Position numbers and translations under genes: made by a program
Notes under the pieces: model-generated
Database searches by the model: none
Seen by the model: the letters and a program-made list of their open reading frames with translations, nothing else
Told to the model about the DNA's origin: nothing
Assembly (NCBI RefSeq): GCF_014196745.1
Contig: NZ_JACIEH010000003.1
Location: 310,001-374,000, forward strand
Direction: 5' to 3'
Source: Sphingomonas kyeonggiensis
GTDB taxonomy: Bacteria > Pseudomonadota > Alphaproteobacteria > Sphingomonadales > Sphingomonadaceae
DNA length: 64,000 bases
Part shown: in pieces, positions 24,792 to 33,046 of the stretch
Layout of the letters: each line of letters begins with the position of its first letter
How positions within the stretch are numbered: position 1 is the stretch's first letter

Positions 24792-25107
24792 TTCGGGGAG
24801 TGTTCCCGAGAATGGCGCGGCGCACAAGTCCTACATCGGATGCCACGCCGACTCGCCAGAGTTCATCCCTGGAGCGGGTTTCGCGGCGCCAAATTTGACA
24901 CACTTCCCGCAAACGCTGCGTATCTCGCAACTTCCTTGCGCGGGCGGGGTCCTATTTTTCCTACGGTATCAAAGAGCGGTCGGCATTGGTTCCGACCGCG
25001 GCAGCCGAGCAGGCGAAATCCTACATTGCAAGGTCGAACTGGCAGAGAGCCACACCGACCATCGTCATCCCCGCTTTCGCGGGGATGACGGTTGGATGTG
25101 AGGTGAG
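24792..25107. other. Intergenic region between rut operon and tlpA-like gene
   Basis: The leftward rut promoter should lie here, but no clean sigma-70 boxes are visible on the minus strand. A TTGACA occurs on the plus strand at 24895-24900 with no gene downstream on that strand. The only strong structure is the hairpin at 25063-25090. Confidence 0.5.
25063..25090. repeat. Perfect 12-bp-arm hairpin, REP-like, likely terminator
   Basis: CGTCATCCCCGC-TTTC-GCGGGGATGACG is a perfect dyad 18 bases beyond the tlpA-like stop codon. Its sequence resembles dispersed palindromic repeats of sphingomonad genomes. It lacks a T-run, so it may be a mobile repeat doing a terminator's job. Confidence 0.6.
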
Positions 25108-25716
25108 CTAGCTCGCCTCCGCGAGCAGCGCCGCCGCCTTGGCACCCGCCCAGTCCATCTCGCCCGAGACGCGCCAGACTTCCTTGCCGGCGGAATCGTA
25201 AAGTATGGTGGTGGGCAAATTGGCTTCCATGCCGAGGCTGAATGCCGCGTCGATGTCGGTCCAGGGCTTCAGATGCTTGAAGCCGGCCTTGGCGAAATAG
25301 GGATCGACGGATTCGCGTCCCTTGAAGTCCTGGCTCAACGTGATCACCGGCAGCGCATCGCCCTTCTGCCCGGCCAATGCGTCCAGCGTCGGCATCTCGG
25401 CGCGGCAGGGGATGCACCAGGTTGCCCAGAGGTTGAGCAGTACCGGCTTGCCCTTGAACGCGGCCAGCGTCGTCTTCTTGCCGTCCGGATCGGTGAAAGG
25501 CGTCGAAGGCGCCGCCTCGCCCTTGTGGCTGCGGTCGACCTTGCCCTTGTCGGCGGGCGCTTCCGCCGCCGCAGGGGCACCTGCGGCCGCATTGGCCGCC
25601 GGCATAGTTTCGTTTGCTTGGCTTCCGGGCCCGGAGCGCTTATCGCACCCCGCGATCATCAGGGTGCCGAGCAGGAGAAGTGAGATAGCCGAGCGCAAGG
25701 ACAGCTCCAATGCCAT
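25108..25716 (-). CDS. TlpA-like thioredoxin-fold lipoprotein, 202 aa
   Basis: A membrane-anchored extracytoplasmic thiol-disulfide protein. Residues 1-24 are a lipoprotein signal (LLLLGTLMIAGC), followed by an Ala-rich linker (~30-70) and a thioredoxin-like domain of the AhpC/TSA-TlpA group with the active site WATWCIPCRAEMPTLDAL. Later features include a cis-proline-type strand, NLPTTILYD. TlpA-like proteins reduce apocytochrome c or other cell-envelope thiols; the partner here is unknown. Its ATG at 25716 shares CATG with the argH start on the other strand. Confidence 0.88.
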   Translation of the reverse strand: MALELSLRSAISLLLLGTLMIAGCDKRSGPGSQANETMPAANAAAGAPAAAEAPADKGKVDRSHKGEAAPSTPFTDPDGKKTTLAAFKGKPVLLNLWATWCIPCRAEMPTLDALAGQKGDALPVITLSQDFKGRESVDPYFAKAGFKHLKPWTDIDAAFSLGMEANLPTTILYDSAGKEVWRVSGEMDWAGAKAAALLAEAS

Positions 25717-27094
25717 GTGGGGTGGGCGCTTCGCCGAAGGCCCGTCTGCAGTCATGCGCGAGATTAACGCATCCATTCCCTTCGACAAGCGAATGTGGCG
25801 CCAGGATCTGCGCGGGAGCCAGGCACATGTGACCATGCTGGGCGCGCAGGGCATCGTCGCGGCCGAGGATGCCGCGGCGATCCATGCCGGCCTGGGCGAG
25901 GTCGCGGCGGATTTCGAGGCCGAGGGCGTGCCCGAGGACCTGGCGCTCGAGGATATCCACATGCTCGCCGAATCGCGGCTGGCGCAGAAGATCGGGGCGA
26001 CCGCGGGGCGGCTCCACACCGCCCGCTCGCGCAACGACCAGGTGGCGACCGATTTCCGCCTCTGGGTGCGCGACGCGATCGACCAGGCCGAGGCGGCGCT
26101 GGGTGCGCTGCAGGACGCGCTGCTGGCGCGCGCCGAGGAACATGCCGACAGCGTGATGCCGGGCTTCACGCACCTGCAAGTCGCGCAGCCGGTGACGCTG
26201 GGCCATCACCTGATGGCCTATTTCGAGATGATCGGACGCGATCGCTCGCGCTTCACCGATGCCCGGGCGCGGCTCAATCTCTGCCCGCTCGGTTCGGCGG
26301 CGCTGGCCGGCACCGGCTTCAACCTCGACCGCGAAGCGACGGCGAAGGCGCTCGGCTTCGACGGGCCGACGCGCAACTCGCTCGATTCGGTTTCCGACCG
26401 CGACTTCGCGATCGAATATCTCACCGCGGCGTCGCAGACCGCGCTGCACCTCAGCCGGCTGGCCGAGGAGTTCGTGATCTGGGCGAGCCAGCCCTTCGGT
26501 TTCGTCTCGCTGAGCGACCAATGGTCGACCGGCAGCTCGATCATGCCGCAGAAGCGCAATCCCGACGCGGCCGAGCTGGTCCGTGGGCATTCGGGGCGGA
26601 TCACCGGTGCGCTCGTCAGCCTCATGATCACGATGAAGGGCCTGCCGCTCGCCTATTCGAAGGACATGCAGGACGACAAGCCGCCGGTGTTCGAGGCGCA
26701 CGACCTGCTCGGCCTGTCGATCGCGGCGATGACCGGCATGGTCGAGAGTGCGACCTTCCGGCTGGAGCGGATGCGCGCGGCGGCCGAGGCGGGCTTCTCC
26801 ACCGCGACCGACCTGGCCGACTGGCTGGTGCGCGAGGGTGGTATCCCGTTCCGCGAGGCGCATCACATCACTGGGCGCGCGGTGGCGATGGCCGAACAGG
26901 CGGGCATCCGTCTCGATCAGCTATCGATCACCCAACTCAAGGAAATCGACTCGCGGATCGACGAGCGCGTATATGGCGTTCTCAGCGTCGACGCTTCGGT
27001 GTCGAGCCGTACCAGCTTTGGCGGCACGTCGCCCAAGCGGGTGCGCGAGGCGATCGCGGCGGCGCGCAAGAGCCGTCAGGAGGAAGGGCGATGA
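25715..27094 (+). CDS. argH: Argininosuccinate lyase, 459 aa
   Basis: The last step of arginine synthesis: argininosuccinate to arginine and fumarate. The typical start MWGGRFAEGPSAVMREINAS is followed by HTARSRNDQV, TAxQ-type helices and the superfamily signature GSSIMPQKRNP with its mobile catalytic serine. Length is normal. The ATG at 25715 is used because the family sequence starts there; AAGGA lies about 13 bases upstream. No arginine operator is visible. It is followed by a lipoprotein gene and lysA in one transcription unit with ATGA overlap. Confidence 0.96.
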   Translation: MWGGRFAEGPSAVMREINASIPFDKRMWRQDLRGSQAHVTMLGAQGIVAAEDAAAIHAGLGEVAADFEAEGVPEDLALEDIHMLAESRLAQKIGATAGRLHTARSRNDQVATDFRLWVRDAIDQAEAALGALQDALLARAEEHADSVMPGFTHLQVAQPVTLGHHLMAYFEMIGRDRSRFTDARARLNLCPLGSAALAGTGFNLDREATAKALGFDGPTRNSLDSVSDRDFAIEYLTAASQTALHLSRLAEEFVIWASQPFGFVSLSDQWSTGSSIMPQKRNPDAAELVRGHSGRITGALVSLMITMKGLPLAYSKDMQDDKPPVFEAHDLLGLSIAAMTGMVESATFRLERMRAAAEAGFSTATDLADWLVREGGIPFREAHHITGRAVAMAEQAGIRLDQLSITQLKEIDSRIDERVYGVLSVDASVSSRTSFGGTSPKRVREAIAAARKSRQEEGR

Positions 27095-27339
27095 AGCGAC
27101 TGGTGGTGCTGGCATTTGCGTTGATGGGCGGGCTCGCCCTGGCAGGCTGCGGCGCGCGCGAGGGGCTCAAACCCGCGGCGACGGCATCGCTGCCGGCCGC
27201 GCCCTATGGTGCGAAAGCGACGCCGTCGCCGAGCGACCTTCTCCAAGCCCCCGTCCAGACGCGTCCGGCACGCAGCGACGACCTCATCCAAAGCTCTGAT
27301 CAGCGGCGCACCGACACGTTCGACCTGCCGCCGCGCTAA
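27091..27339 (+). CDS. Small lipoprotein between argH and lysA, LptM/LppL-like, 82 aa
   Basis: Residues 1-20 form a lipoprotein signal with lipobox LALAGC; the mature start CGAREGLKPAA recalls the short motif of LptM (YifL), which helps mature the LptD lipopolysaccharide translocon. The rest is a Pro/Ser-rich tail. A lipoprotein just upstream of lysA is a recurring proteobacterial arrangement (lppL in Pseudomonas). The ATG overlaps the argH stop by 4 bases. The LptM role is inferred from the motif and position. Confidence 0.75.
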   Translation: MKRLVVLAFALMGGLALAGCGAREGLKPAATASLPAAPYGAKATPSPSDLLQAPVQTRPARSDDLIQSSDQRRTDTFDLPPR

Positions 27340-27360
27340 GCTCCTACAGGAAGTCTTTCA

Positions 27361-28620
27361 GTGTCCCATTTCGAAGTGATCGGCGGCGAACTGCACGCCG
27401 AGAATGTTCCGCTCGCGCGCATCGCCGAGCAGGTCGGTACCCCCGTCTATGTCTATTCGACCGAGGCGTTCCGCGAATCCGCCCGCGCCTTTCGCGAGGG
27501 GCTGAAGCCGGTCGGCCGGCATCATGTCGCCTTCGCGGTGAAGGCCAATCCGAACCTCGCGGTGCTCCGCCTGCTGGCGAACGAAGGCTATGGCGCCGAC
27601 GTCGTGTCGGGCGGCGAGCTGTCGCGTGCGCTGGCGGCGGGCATCCCGGCGCATGACGTGGTGTTCTCGGGCGTCGGCAAGACCCGCAAGGAGCTGCACC
27701 AGGCGCTCGACGCCGGGATCGGCCAGTTCAACCTCGAGCTCGAGGAAGAGGGCGCCGTCCTCGCCGAGATCGCCCATGCCAAGGGCCTGGTCGCGCCGGC
27801 GGCGCTGCGCGTCAATCCGGACGTGGATGCGGGCACGCACGAGAAGATCTCGACCGGCAAGGCCGAGAACAAGTTCGGCCTGCCGATCGACCAGGCGCCG
27901 GCGATCTTCGACCGGCTGGCCAAGCTGGAGGGCATCAACCTGCGCGGCGTGGCGGTGCACATCGGCAGCCAGCTGCTCAGCCTCGCCCCGCTCGAGGCCG
28001 CGTTCGAGCGCGTCGGCAAGCTGGTCGCCGAGCTGCGTGCGGCCGGCCACACCATCACCCATGTCGACCTGGGCGGCGGCCTGGGCGTCGCCTACAAGCC
28101 CGGCGACGTGCCGCCGACCTCGGCCGCGTTCGGCGAGATGGTCGCGCGGGTGACCAGGGACTGGGACGTCGAGCTGATGTTCGAGCCGGGCCGCCACATC
28201 TCGGCCAATGCCGGCGTGCTGCTCACCGAAGTGCTGTGGGTGAAGCCGGGCGTTACCAATCCCTGGGTTGTGGTCGACGCGGCGATGAACGACCTGCAGC
28301 GCGTGGCGCTGTACGACGCCTATCACGGCTTCGCCTCGGTTACGCCGAGCGGCGAGACGATGGTCGCCAATGTCTGCGGGCCGGTCTGCGAGAGCAGCGA
28401 CGTGTTCCTCAAGAACCGCGAGATCGACGCGCTGAAGGGCGGCGACCTGGCGGTGCTGCAGAGCGCCGGCGCGTACGGCGCGACCATGGCGAGCACGTAC
28501 AACAGCCGCGCACTGGTGCCCGAAGTGCTGGTCTCGGGCGACCGGTTCGAGGTCGTCGCGGGGCGGATCACCGCCGAGACGATCATGGGCGAAGAGCAGA
28601 TCCCGGACTGGCTGAAGTAG
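27361..28620 (+). CDS. lysA: Diaminopimelate decarboxylase, 419 aa
   Basis: A PLP enzyme that makes L-lysine from meso-diaminopimelate. The PLP lysine is in HHVAFAVKANPN (~residue 61), the glycine loop is GGGLGVAYKPGD, the phosphate/substrate region is FEPGRHISAN, and the C-terminal cysteine motif is VCGPVCESSD. Length fits the family. The start is GTG at 27361 with AGGAAG 8 bases upstream. It follows the lipoprotein gene by 21 bases and precedes the siroheme synthase by 1 base. Confidence 0.97.
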   Translation: MSHFEVIGGELHAENVPLARIAEQVGTPVYVYSTEAFRESARAFREGLKPVGRHHVAFAVKANPNLAVLRLLANEGYGADVVSGGELSRALAAGIPAHDVVFSGVGKTRKELHQALDAGIGQFNLELEEEGAVLAEIAHAKGLVAPAALRVNPDVDAGTHEKISTGKAENKFGLPIDQAPAIFDRLAKLEGINLRGVAVHIGSQLLSLAPLEAAFERVGKLVAELRAAGHTITHVDLGGGLGVAYKPGDVPPTSAAFGEMVARVTRDWDVELMFEPGRHISANAGVLLTEVLWVKPGVTNPWVVVDAAMNDLQRVALYDAYHGFASVTPSGETMVANVCGPVCESSDVFLKNREIDALKGGDLAVLQSAGAYGATMASTYNSRALVPEVLVSGDRFEVVAGRITAETIMGEEQIPDWLK

Positions 28621-28621
28621 G

Positions 28622-29353
28622 ATGACGCTGAACGCCCTGCCGATCTTCGTGAAGCTGGCAGGGCGGCCGGTGATGCTGATCGGCAGCGGCGAGGCGGCGG
28701 AGGCCAAGCGCCGGCTGCTCGAGCGTGCCGGCGCGGCGATCGTCGATGAGGCGGCCGAGGCCGCGCTCGCCATCGTCGCGGCCGACGATCCCGAACCCAT
28801 TGTCGCGCGGCTGCGTGCCCGTGGTGTGCTGGTGAACACCGTCGACCGGCCCGACCTGTGCGACTTCACCCTGCCCGCGATCGTCGAGCGCGATCCGGTG
28901 CTGGTGGCGGTTGGCACCGGCGGGGTGTCGGCCGGGCTGGCGGCGGCGATCCGGCAGAAGCTCGAGGCCGAGCTGCCCGCCGATCTGGGCGAGACCGCCA
29001 GGGCATTGCAGGCGGCGCGCCCGGAACTGCGCGCGCGTTTCCCCGACATCGCCGATCGCCGCCGCGCGATCGGCGCCGCGCTGGCCGAGGGGCTGGGCGG
29101 CGACGTGGTCGGGCGGATCGGCGAGCCCGAGGCGGCCCGGCTGGCGCGCTTCGTCCTGACCAGTGCCGATCCGGACGATCTCACCCTGCGCCAGGCGCGG
29201 GCGCTTGCGCAGGCCGAGCGCGTGTACCATTTTCCCGGCGTGCCGACCGCCCTGTTAGACCGCGCCCGGGCCGATGCCCCGCGCATCGCCTGCACCGCTC
29301 CCCCCGAGGCGCCTGGGCCCGGCCTTTCGGTCTGGCTGGAGATCGGCGCGTGA
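28622..29353 (+). CDS. Siroheme synthase, precorrin-2 dehydrogenase/ferrochelatase part, 243 aa
   Basis: The N-terminal half matches CysG-N/Met8: NAD-binding loop MLIGSGEAAEAKRRLLERAG, then AADDPEPIVARLRA and NTVDRPDLCDFTLPAIV, followed by the dimerisation region (~110-170). It oxidises precorrin-2 and may insert iron for siroheme. After residue ~175, SADPDDLTLRQARALAQAER resembles the first strand and helix of the uroporphyrinogen methyltransferase domain, which then stops. It is about half the length of full CysG. The gene is in line with lysA and zntB. Confidence 0.85.
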   Translation: MTLNALPIFVKLAGRPVMLIGSGEAAEAKRRLLERAGAAIVDEAAEAALAIVAADDPEPIVARLRARGVLVNTVDRPDLCDFTLPAIVERDPVLVAVGTGGVSAGLAAAIRQKLEAELPADLGETARALQAARPELRARFPDIADRRRAIGAALAEGLGGDVVGRIGEPEAARLARFVLTSADPDDLTLRQARALAQAERVYHFPGVPTALLDRARADAPRIACTAPPEAPGPGLSVWLEIGA

Positions 29354-30303
29354 GCGGCTTCGCCTATATCGTCCGGGACGGGAAGGTGGAGCAGCCGATC
29401 CTCAAGGAAGCGCTGGGCAAGAATGCCCCGCTGAGCTGGATTCACCTCAACACCAATGACGAGCGCGCCCAGCTCTGGCTGAGCGGCGAGGCCAAGCTGC
29501 CCCAGCCGGTGATCGAGGCGCTGACCGCGATGGAGACGCGCCCGCGCTGCGACCTGTTCGGGCCGGCGGCGCTGATCAACCTGCGCGGCATGTCGTCCGA
29601 GACGCTCGACAGCTCCGATCCGCTCGCCTCGATCCGCATGTACGCGCATGGCGGCTGCGTCTTCTCGGTCTCGCGCAAGCAACTCAACGCGGTCCAGCCG
29701 GTGCGCAAGCAGGTCGAGAACGGCAAGATCCTCGATCCGGGCGACCTGATCGCCGCGATCGCCCAGGCGATCACCGAGGAGCTCGACCCGATGGTCGCCG
29801 AGCTGGGCGATTCGCTCGACGATTGCGAGGAGCAGATCTCGCGCCACCGCGCCTTCGACCTGCGCCGGCTGGTCAACGAGACGCGGGTCAAGGCGATCGG
29901 GCTCAGGCGCTTCCTCTATCCGCAGCGCGCGGCGCTGGAGAAGCTGGCCGGGCTGCCGGTAGAATGGCTGGCCGAGGACGACCGGCTCCACCTCGCTGCC
30001 GCCGCCGACCGCGCCGCGCGCATGGCCGAGGAGCTGGAGAGCATCCGCGAGCGGGCCGCGCTCACCCACGAGACGCTGACCGACCTGCGTTCCGAGCTGA
30101 TCGACCAGCGCTCGCTGATGATCGCGGTGGTGGCGATGGTGTTCCTGCCGCTGACCTTCATCACCGGCCTGCTCGGCATGAATGTGGCCGGCATCCCCTT
30201 TGCGCACGAGCCCTGGGCCTTTGCCGGGGTGGTGGCCCTGTGCGTGGTGATGGCGGTGGCGATCGCCGGCTATTTCCTCGGCCGGCACTGGTTCGAGCGC
30301 TAG
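29350..30303 (+). CDS. ZntB/CorA-family metal transporter, 317 aa
   Basis: An inner-membrane divalent-cation transporter. A long N-terminal cytoplasmic domain (~1-250, with a charged helix LDDCEEQISRHRAFDLRRLV) is followed by two C-terminal membrane segments, MIAVVAMVFLPLTFITGLLG and the VVALCVVMAVAIAG region. Between them is the family signature GMN in LLGMNVAGIPF. The IPF that follows favours ZntB (zinc) over CorA (magnesium). The GTG start at 29350 overlaps the preceding stop by 4 bases (GTGA). Confidence 0.9.
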   Translation: MSGFAYIVRDGKVEQPILKEALGKNAPLSWIHLNTNDERAQLWLSGEAKLPQPVIEALTAMETRPRCDLFGPAALINLRGMSSETLDSSDPLASIRMYAHGGCVFSVSRKQLNAVQPVRKQVENGKILDPGDLIAAIAQAITEELDPMVAELGDSLDDCEEQISRHRAFDLRRLVNETRVKAIGLRRFLYPQRAALEKLAGLPVEWLAEDDRLHLAAAADRAARMAEELESIRERAALTHETLTDLRSELIDQRSLMIAVVAMVFLPLTFITGLLGMNVAGIPFAHEPWAFAGVVALCVVMAVAIAGYFLGRHWFER

Positions 30304-30307
30304 CCGC

Positions 30308-30862
30308 TCAGCGGCGGAAGCGGTCCAGTTCGGCGCGGGTGGCGGCGAGGTCGCTGCGCGCCTCGCCCAGCTCGATCGCCCGGGCGGCGATGCGTGCGTC
30401 GAGCGCCAGGTTGGAGCGCTTGAGCTCCTCCATCCGGTCGGCACGCGCCAGCACCCGCTCGATCCGGGCGGCGAGCTCCTCGAATTCATAGGGCCGCTCG
30501 AGATAATCGTCGGCGCCGGCCTGCAGCGCCTCGATCGCGCCGCGCGGGTCGGTCTGGCTGGTGACCATGATCACCGGCAGATCGGTGGTGTCGCGCGTGC
30601 CGCGGATTTCCTGGAGCACGTGGAGGCCCGAGACTTCGGGCATCACCCGGTCGACCAGGACGAGATCGAAGCCGCGGGCGGAAACCAGCTCGAGTGCCTG
30701 GGATCCGCCATCGGCGAGCACGACGAGATAGCCGAGCTGGCCGAGGCGATGGGCGAGGACGTGCAGGTTCGTCCGGCTGTCGTCGACGGCCAGGATGGTA
30801 CGCGTGGCGCGCCGGCGACTACCGATGCCTTCCTGTGCCGAAGCCTCGTCCATGGCCGGCAT
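30308..30862 (-). CDS. Single-receiver response regulator with C-terminal coiled coil, 184 aa
   Basis: Residues ~20-140 are a receiver domain: acidic pocket ILAVDDSRTN, phosphorylatable Asp in FDLVLVDRVMPEVSG, Thr in VIMVTSQ, Lys replaced by Arg in DYLERPYE. The usual Lys (KP) is Arg, as in some atypical receivers, so signalling may be altered. Residues ~140-184 form a coiled coil; there is no DNA-binding or enzymatic output. No kinase is adjacent. The ATG at 30853 is an alternative start. Confidence 0.85.
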   Translation of the reverse strand: MPAMDEASAQEGIGSRRRATRTILAVDDSRTNLHVLAHRLGQLGYLVVLADGGSQALELVSARGFDLVLVDRVMPEVSGLHVLQEIRGTRDTTDLPVIMVTSQTDPRGAIEALQAGADDYLERPYEFEELAARIERVLARADRMEELKRSNLALDARIAARAIELGEARSDLAATRAELDRFRR

Positions 30863-30915
30863 TCTACGCCTGCAACAATCACGAAACAGTTAAGTGGCGG
30901 GCAACCCTGCTTGGA

Positions 30916-31452
30916 TCAGCGTCCCAGGAAGTTGAAGATCTGCCCCACCATCACGTCCATCGGGCCGTTGCACTTGTCGAGGGCGTCGCCGGGTTCGATC
31001 GTGTTGATCGCCAGGCCCATCGGGGTCGGCCAGCCGCGCAGGGCATGGGTAATGGTGCGCAGCGCCTGCAGGGTCGAGACCGCTGCCTGCCAGCCGGCGG
31101 CGGTGGCGATCAGGCCGACGGGCAGCCCGTCGAAATAGGGGCGCTCGTCCTTGCTCAGCGCCTCGACATAGTCGAGCGCGGTCTTGACCAGGCCCGAGAG
31201 CGTGCCGTGATAGCCGGGCGAGCCGACGATCACCGCATCGGCCGAGCGCAGCGCCTCCAGATAGCGCATCACCGCCGGATTCCCCTCGACATTGCCCGGC
31301 TCGTAGTGCGGGAAGGCGATCGCCTCGCCGGTGAGCAGCGTGGTGCGGGCACCGCGCGCCTCGGCCTTGGCGAGCGTCGCCGCGAGCAGGCGTCCGGTGG
31401 CGGATTCGGGGCGCAGGGTGCCGCCCAGCGCGACGATGTGAGGTGCCGACAT
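30916..31452 (-). CDS. NADPH-dependent FMN reductase, 178 aa
   Basis: A flavodoxin-like reductase that supplies reduced flavin. The FMN loop GGTLRPESATGRLLAAT is near the N-terminus, and SPGYHGTLSGLVKTALDYVE is the typical FMN-ring contact. Length fits the SsuE/MsuE group. No adjacent monooxygenase is on the same strand. It is a conceivable reductant for RutA 8 kb away, since no rutF is seen, but that is speculative. Confidence 0.88.
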   Translation of the reverse strand: MSAPHIVALGGTLRPESATGRLLAATLAKAEARGARTTLLTGEAIAFPHYEPGNVEGNPAVMRYLEALRSADAVIVGSPGYHGTLSGLVKTALDYVEALSKDERPYFDGLPVGLIATAAGWQAAVSTLQALRTITHALRGWPTPMGLAINTIEPGDALDKCNGPMDVMVGQIFNFLGR

Positions 31453-31559
31453 GCGGTTGCGCTAACCCAAAGCTCGGGCGAGCGCCAGAGTGCGCGCTGC
31501 CGTGGACCTGGGGTGCAAGCTGCGGCTATGCATGGGTGAAACGCCCAAGGGGGACCCAA

Positions 31560-32645
31560 ATGGTTGCAGCAACGCACGGTCCCCTGGCGGGCCTGCGCAT
31601 CATCGAACTCGACATGCCGGGCAGCGTGCTGTTCGCCGGCATGCTGCTCGCCGATCTCGGCTGCGACGTGATCCGGATCCGCCGGCCCGGCAGCGAAGGC
31701 AGTGCCTTGGCGGCGGCGCTCTATCGCGGCCGCTCGGAAGTGTCGCTCGACCTCAGCCAGGCGGCAGGGCGCGAGCAGGCCTTGTCGCTGATCGCCGAGG
31801 CGGACGGCGTGATCGAGGGCTATCGGCCGGGCGTGGCGGAGCAGGTCGGGCTCGATCCCGCGCGCTGCCTCGCGCTCAATCCCCGGCTGGTCTATGCGCG
31901 CACCAGCGGCTGGGGCCGCGAGGGGCCGCTCGCCGGCACGCCGGGCAACGACATCAACCATCTCGCGCTATCGGGCGCGCTCCACGCGATCGGCCCGGCC
32001 GCCGCGCCGGTGCCGCCGCTCAACCTGATCGGCGAATATGCCGGTGGATCGCTGTTCCTCGCGCTCGGCCTGGTCTCCGCCATCCTCGCCGCCCAGGCGA
32101 CCGGACGCGGCCAAGTGATCGAGGCGGCGCAGGTGGACGGCACCGCATCGATGATGTCGCTCTATTACGCGCTCCACGCTTCGGGCCGCTGGTCCGATGT
32201 ACGGGCCGCCAACATGGTCGATGGCGGGGCGCCCTATTATCGCTGCTATGCCTGTGCCGATGGCCGCCATGTCGCGGTGGGGGCGCTCGATCCCCAGGCC
32301 TTCCGTGCGCTCTGCACCGGGCTCGGCATCGCGGCGGAGAAGTTCGACCAGTTCGACCGCAGCTGCTGGCCGGCGCTGACCGAAGAGTTCGCCGCCGCCT
32401 TCGCCTCACGCGGGCGCGACGAATGGGCGGCGCTGTTCGAAGGCGGGGAAGGGTGCGTGTCGCCGGTGCTCTCGCTCACCGAGGCGCCGCTCCACCCGCA
32501 CAATCGTGCGCGCGGCACCTTCGCGGCATCGGGCGGTGCGATGCAGCCGATGCCGGCGCCGCGCTTCTCCGCGACTCCGGCTGGAATCCTGCCCGCGGCG
32601 GAGGAAAGCGTGGCCGAGGTGCTGGCCCGCTGGGGCGCCAGCTAG
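31560..32645 (+). CDS. CaiB/BaiF-family CoA-transferase, 361 aa
   Basis: Class III CoA-transferase or alpha-methylacyl-CoA racemase family. Typical features are LAGLRIIELDMPG at the start, LLADLGCDVIRIRRP, the region of the catalytic acid LSGWG-like YARTSGWGREGPLAGTPGND, and IGEYAGGS. Substrate unknown. The ATG at 31560 has AAGGGGG upstream; the longer frame is ignored. Its stop overlaps the fliS stop on the opposite strand by 4 bases (CTAG). Confidence 0.88.
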   Translation: MVAATHGPLAGLRIIELDMPGSVLFAGMLLADLGCDVIRIRRPGSEGSALAAALYRGRSEVSLDLSQAAGREQALSLIAEADGVIEGYRPGVAEQVGLDPARCLALNPRLVYARTSGWGREGPLAGTPGNDINHLALSGALHAIGPAAAPVPPLNLIGEYAGGSLFLALGLVSAILAAQATGRGQVIEAAQVDGTASMMSLYYALHASGRWSDVRAANMVDGGAPYYRCYACADGRHVAVGALDPQAFRALCTGLGIAAEKFDQFDRSCWPALTEEFAAAFASRGRDEWAALFEGGEGCVSPVLSLTEAPLHPHNRARGTFAASGGAMQPMPAPRFSATPAGILPAAEESVAEVLARWGAS

Positions 32646-33046
32646 GCCAGCGTCGCCTTGAGGCTGTTCCAGGCGCGGGCAATTTCGTCCAGGCTGTTGG
32701 CCGCCTCGCGGAACGGCGCGGGATCGGTGCCGGTCGCGGCCTGCAGGACCTCGCCGCGCAGCCCGTGATAGAAAGTGGCGAGCGTCCTGGCGACCTCGCC
32801 GCCCTTGTCGAAATCGAGCCCGGCCTCGAGCGCGAACAGGATGGCGGTGGCGCGGGCGACGCGTTCGCCGCGGACGGAATAGTTTCGGCGCTCGACTGCC
32901 CAGGCGGCGGTACGCAGCGCGGCGATGCCCTCTTCGTAGAGCAGCCCGACCAGCGCGTGCGGATCGCCACCGGCGGTCCGGCCGACGATGTCGATCTGGC
33001 GATAGGTATCCGCGGGATTGGCGGCCAGGGCCGAGGCGTAGCGCAT
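32642..33046 (-). CDS. fliS: Flagellin export chaperone FliS, 134 aa
   Basis: FliS binds the C-terminus of flagellin in the cytoplasm and hands it to the export gate. The pattern is an all-helical protein with HALVGLLYEEGIAALRTAAW, then ARATAILFALEAGLDFDKGG and LATFYHGLRG. Length is typical. It is the last gene of the flagellar operon, and its start overlaps the fliD stop (TGATG). Confidence 0.88.
   Translation of the reverse strand: MRYASALAANPADTYRQIDIVGRTAGGDPHALVGLLYEEGIAALRTAAWAVERRNYSVRGERVARATAILFALEAGLDFDKGGEVARTLATFYHGLRGEVLQAATGTDPAPFREAANSLDEIARAWNSLKATLA

Noticed and set aside
24895..24926. TTGACA on the plus strand upstream of the rut region
   Set aside because: No good -10 box at the right distance and no rightward gene before argH at 25715.
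27358..30489. 1043-codon open frame antisense to lysA, siroheme synthase and zntB
   Set aside because: It covers three well-supported genes on the other strand and has shadow-type composition.
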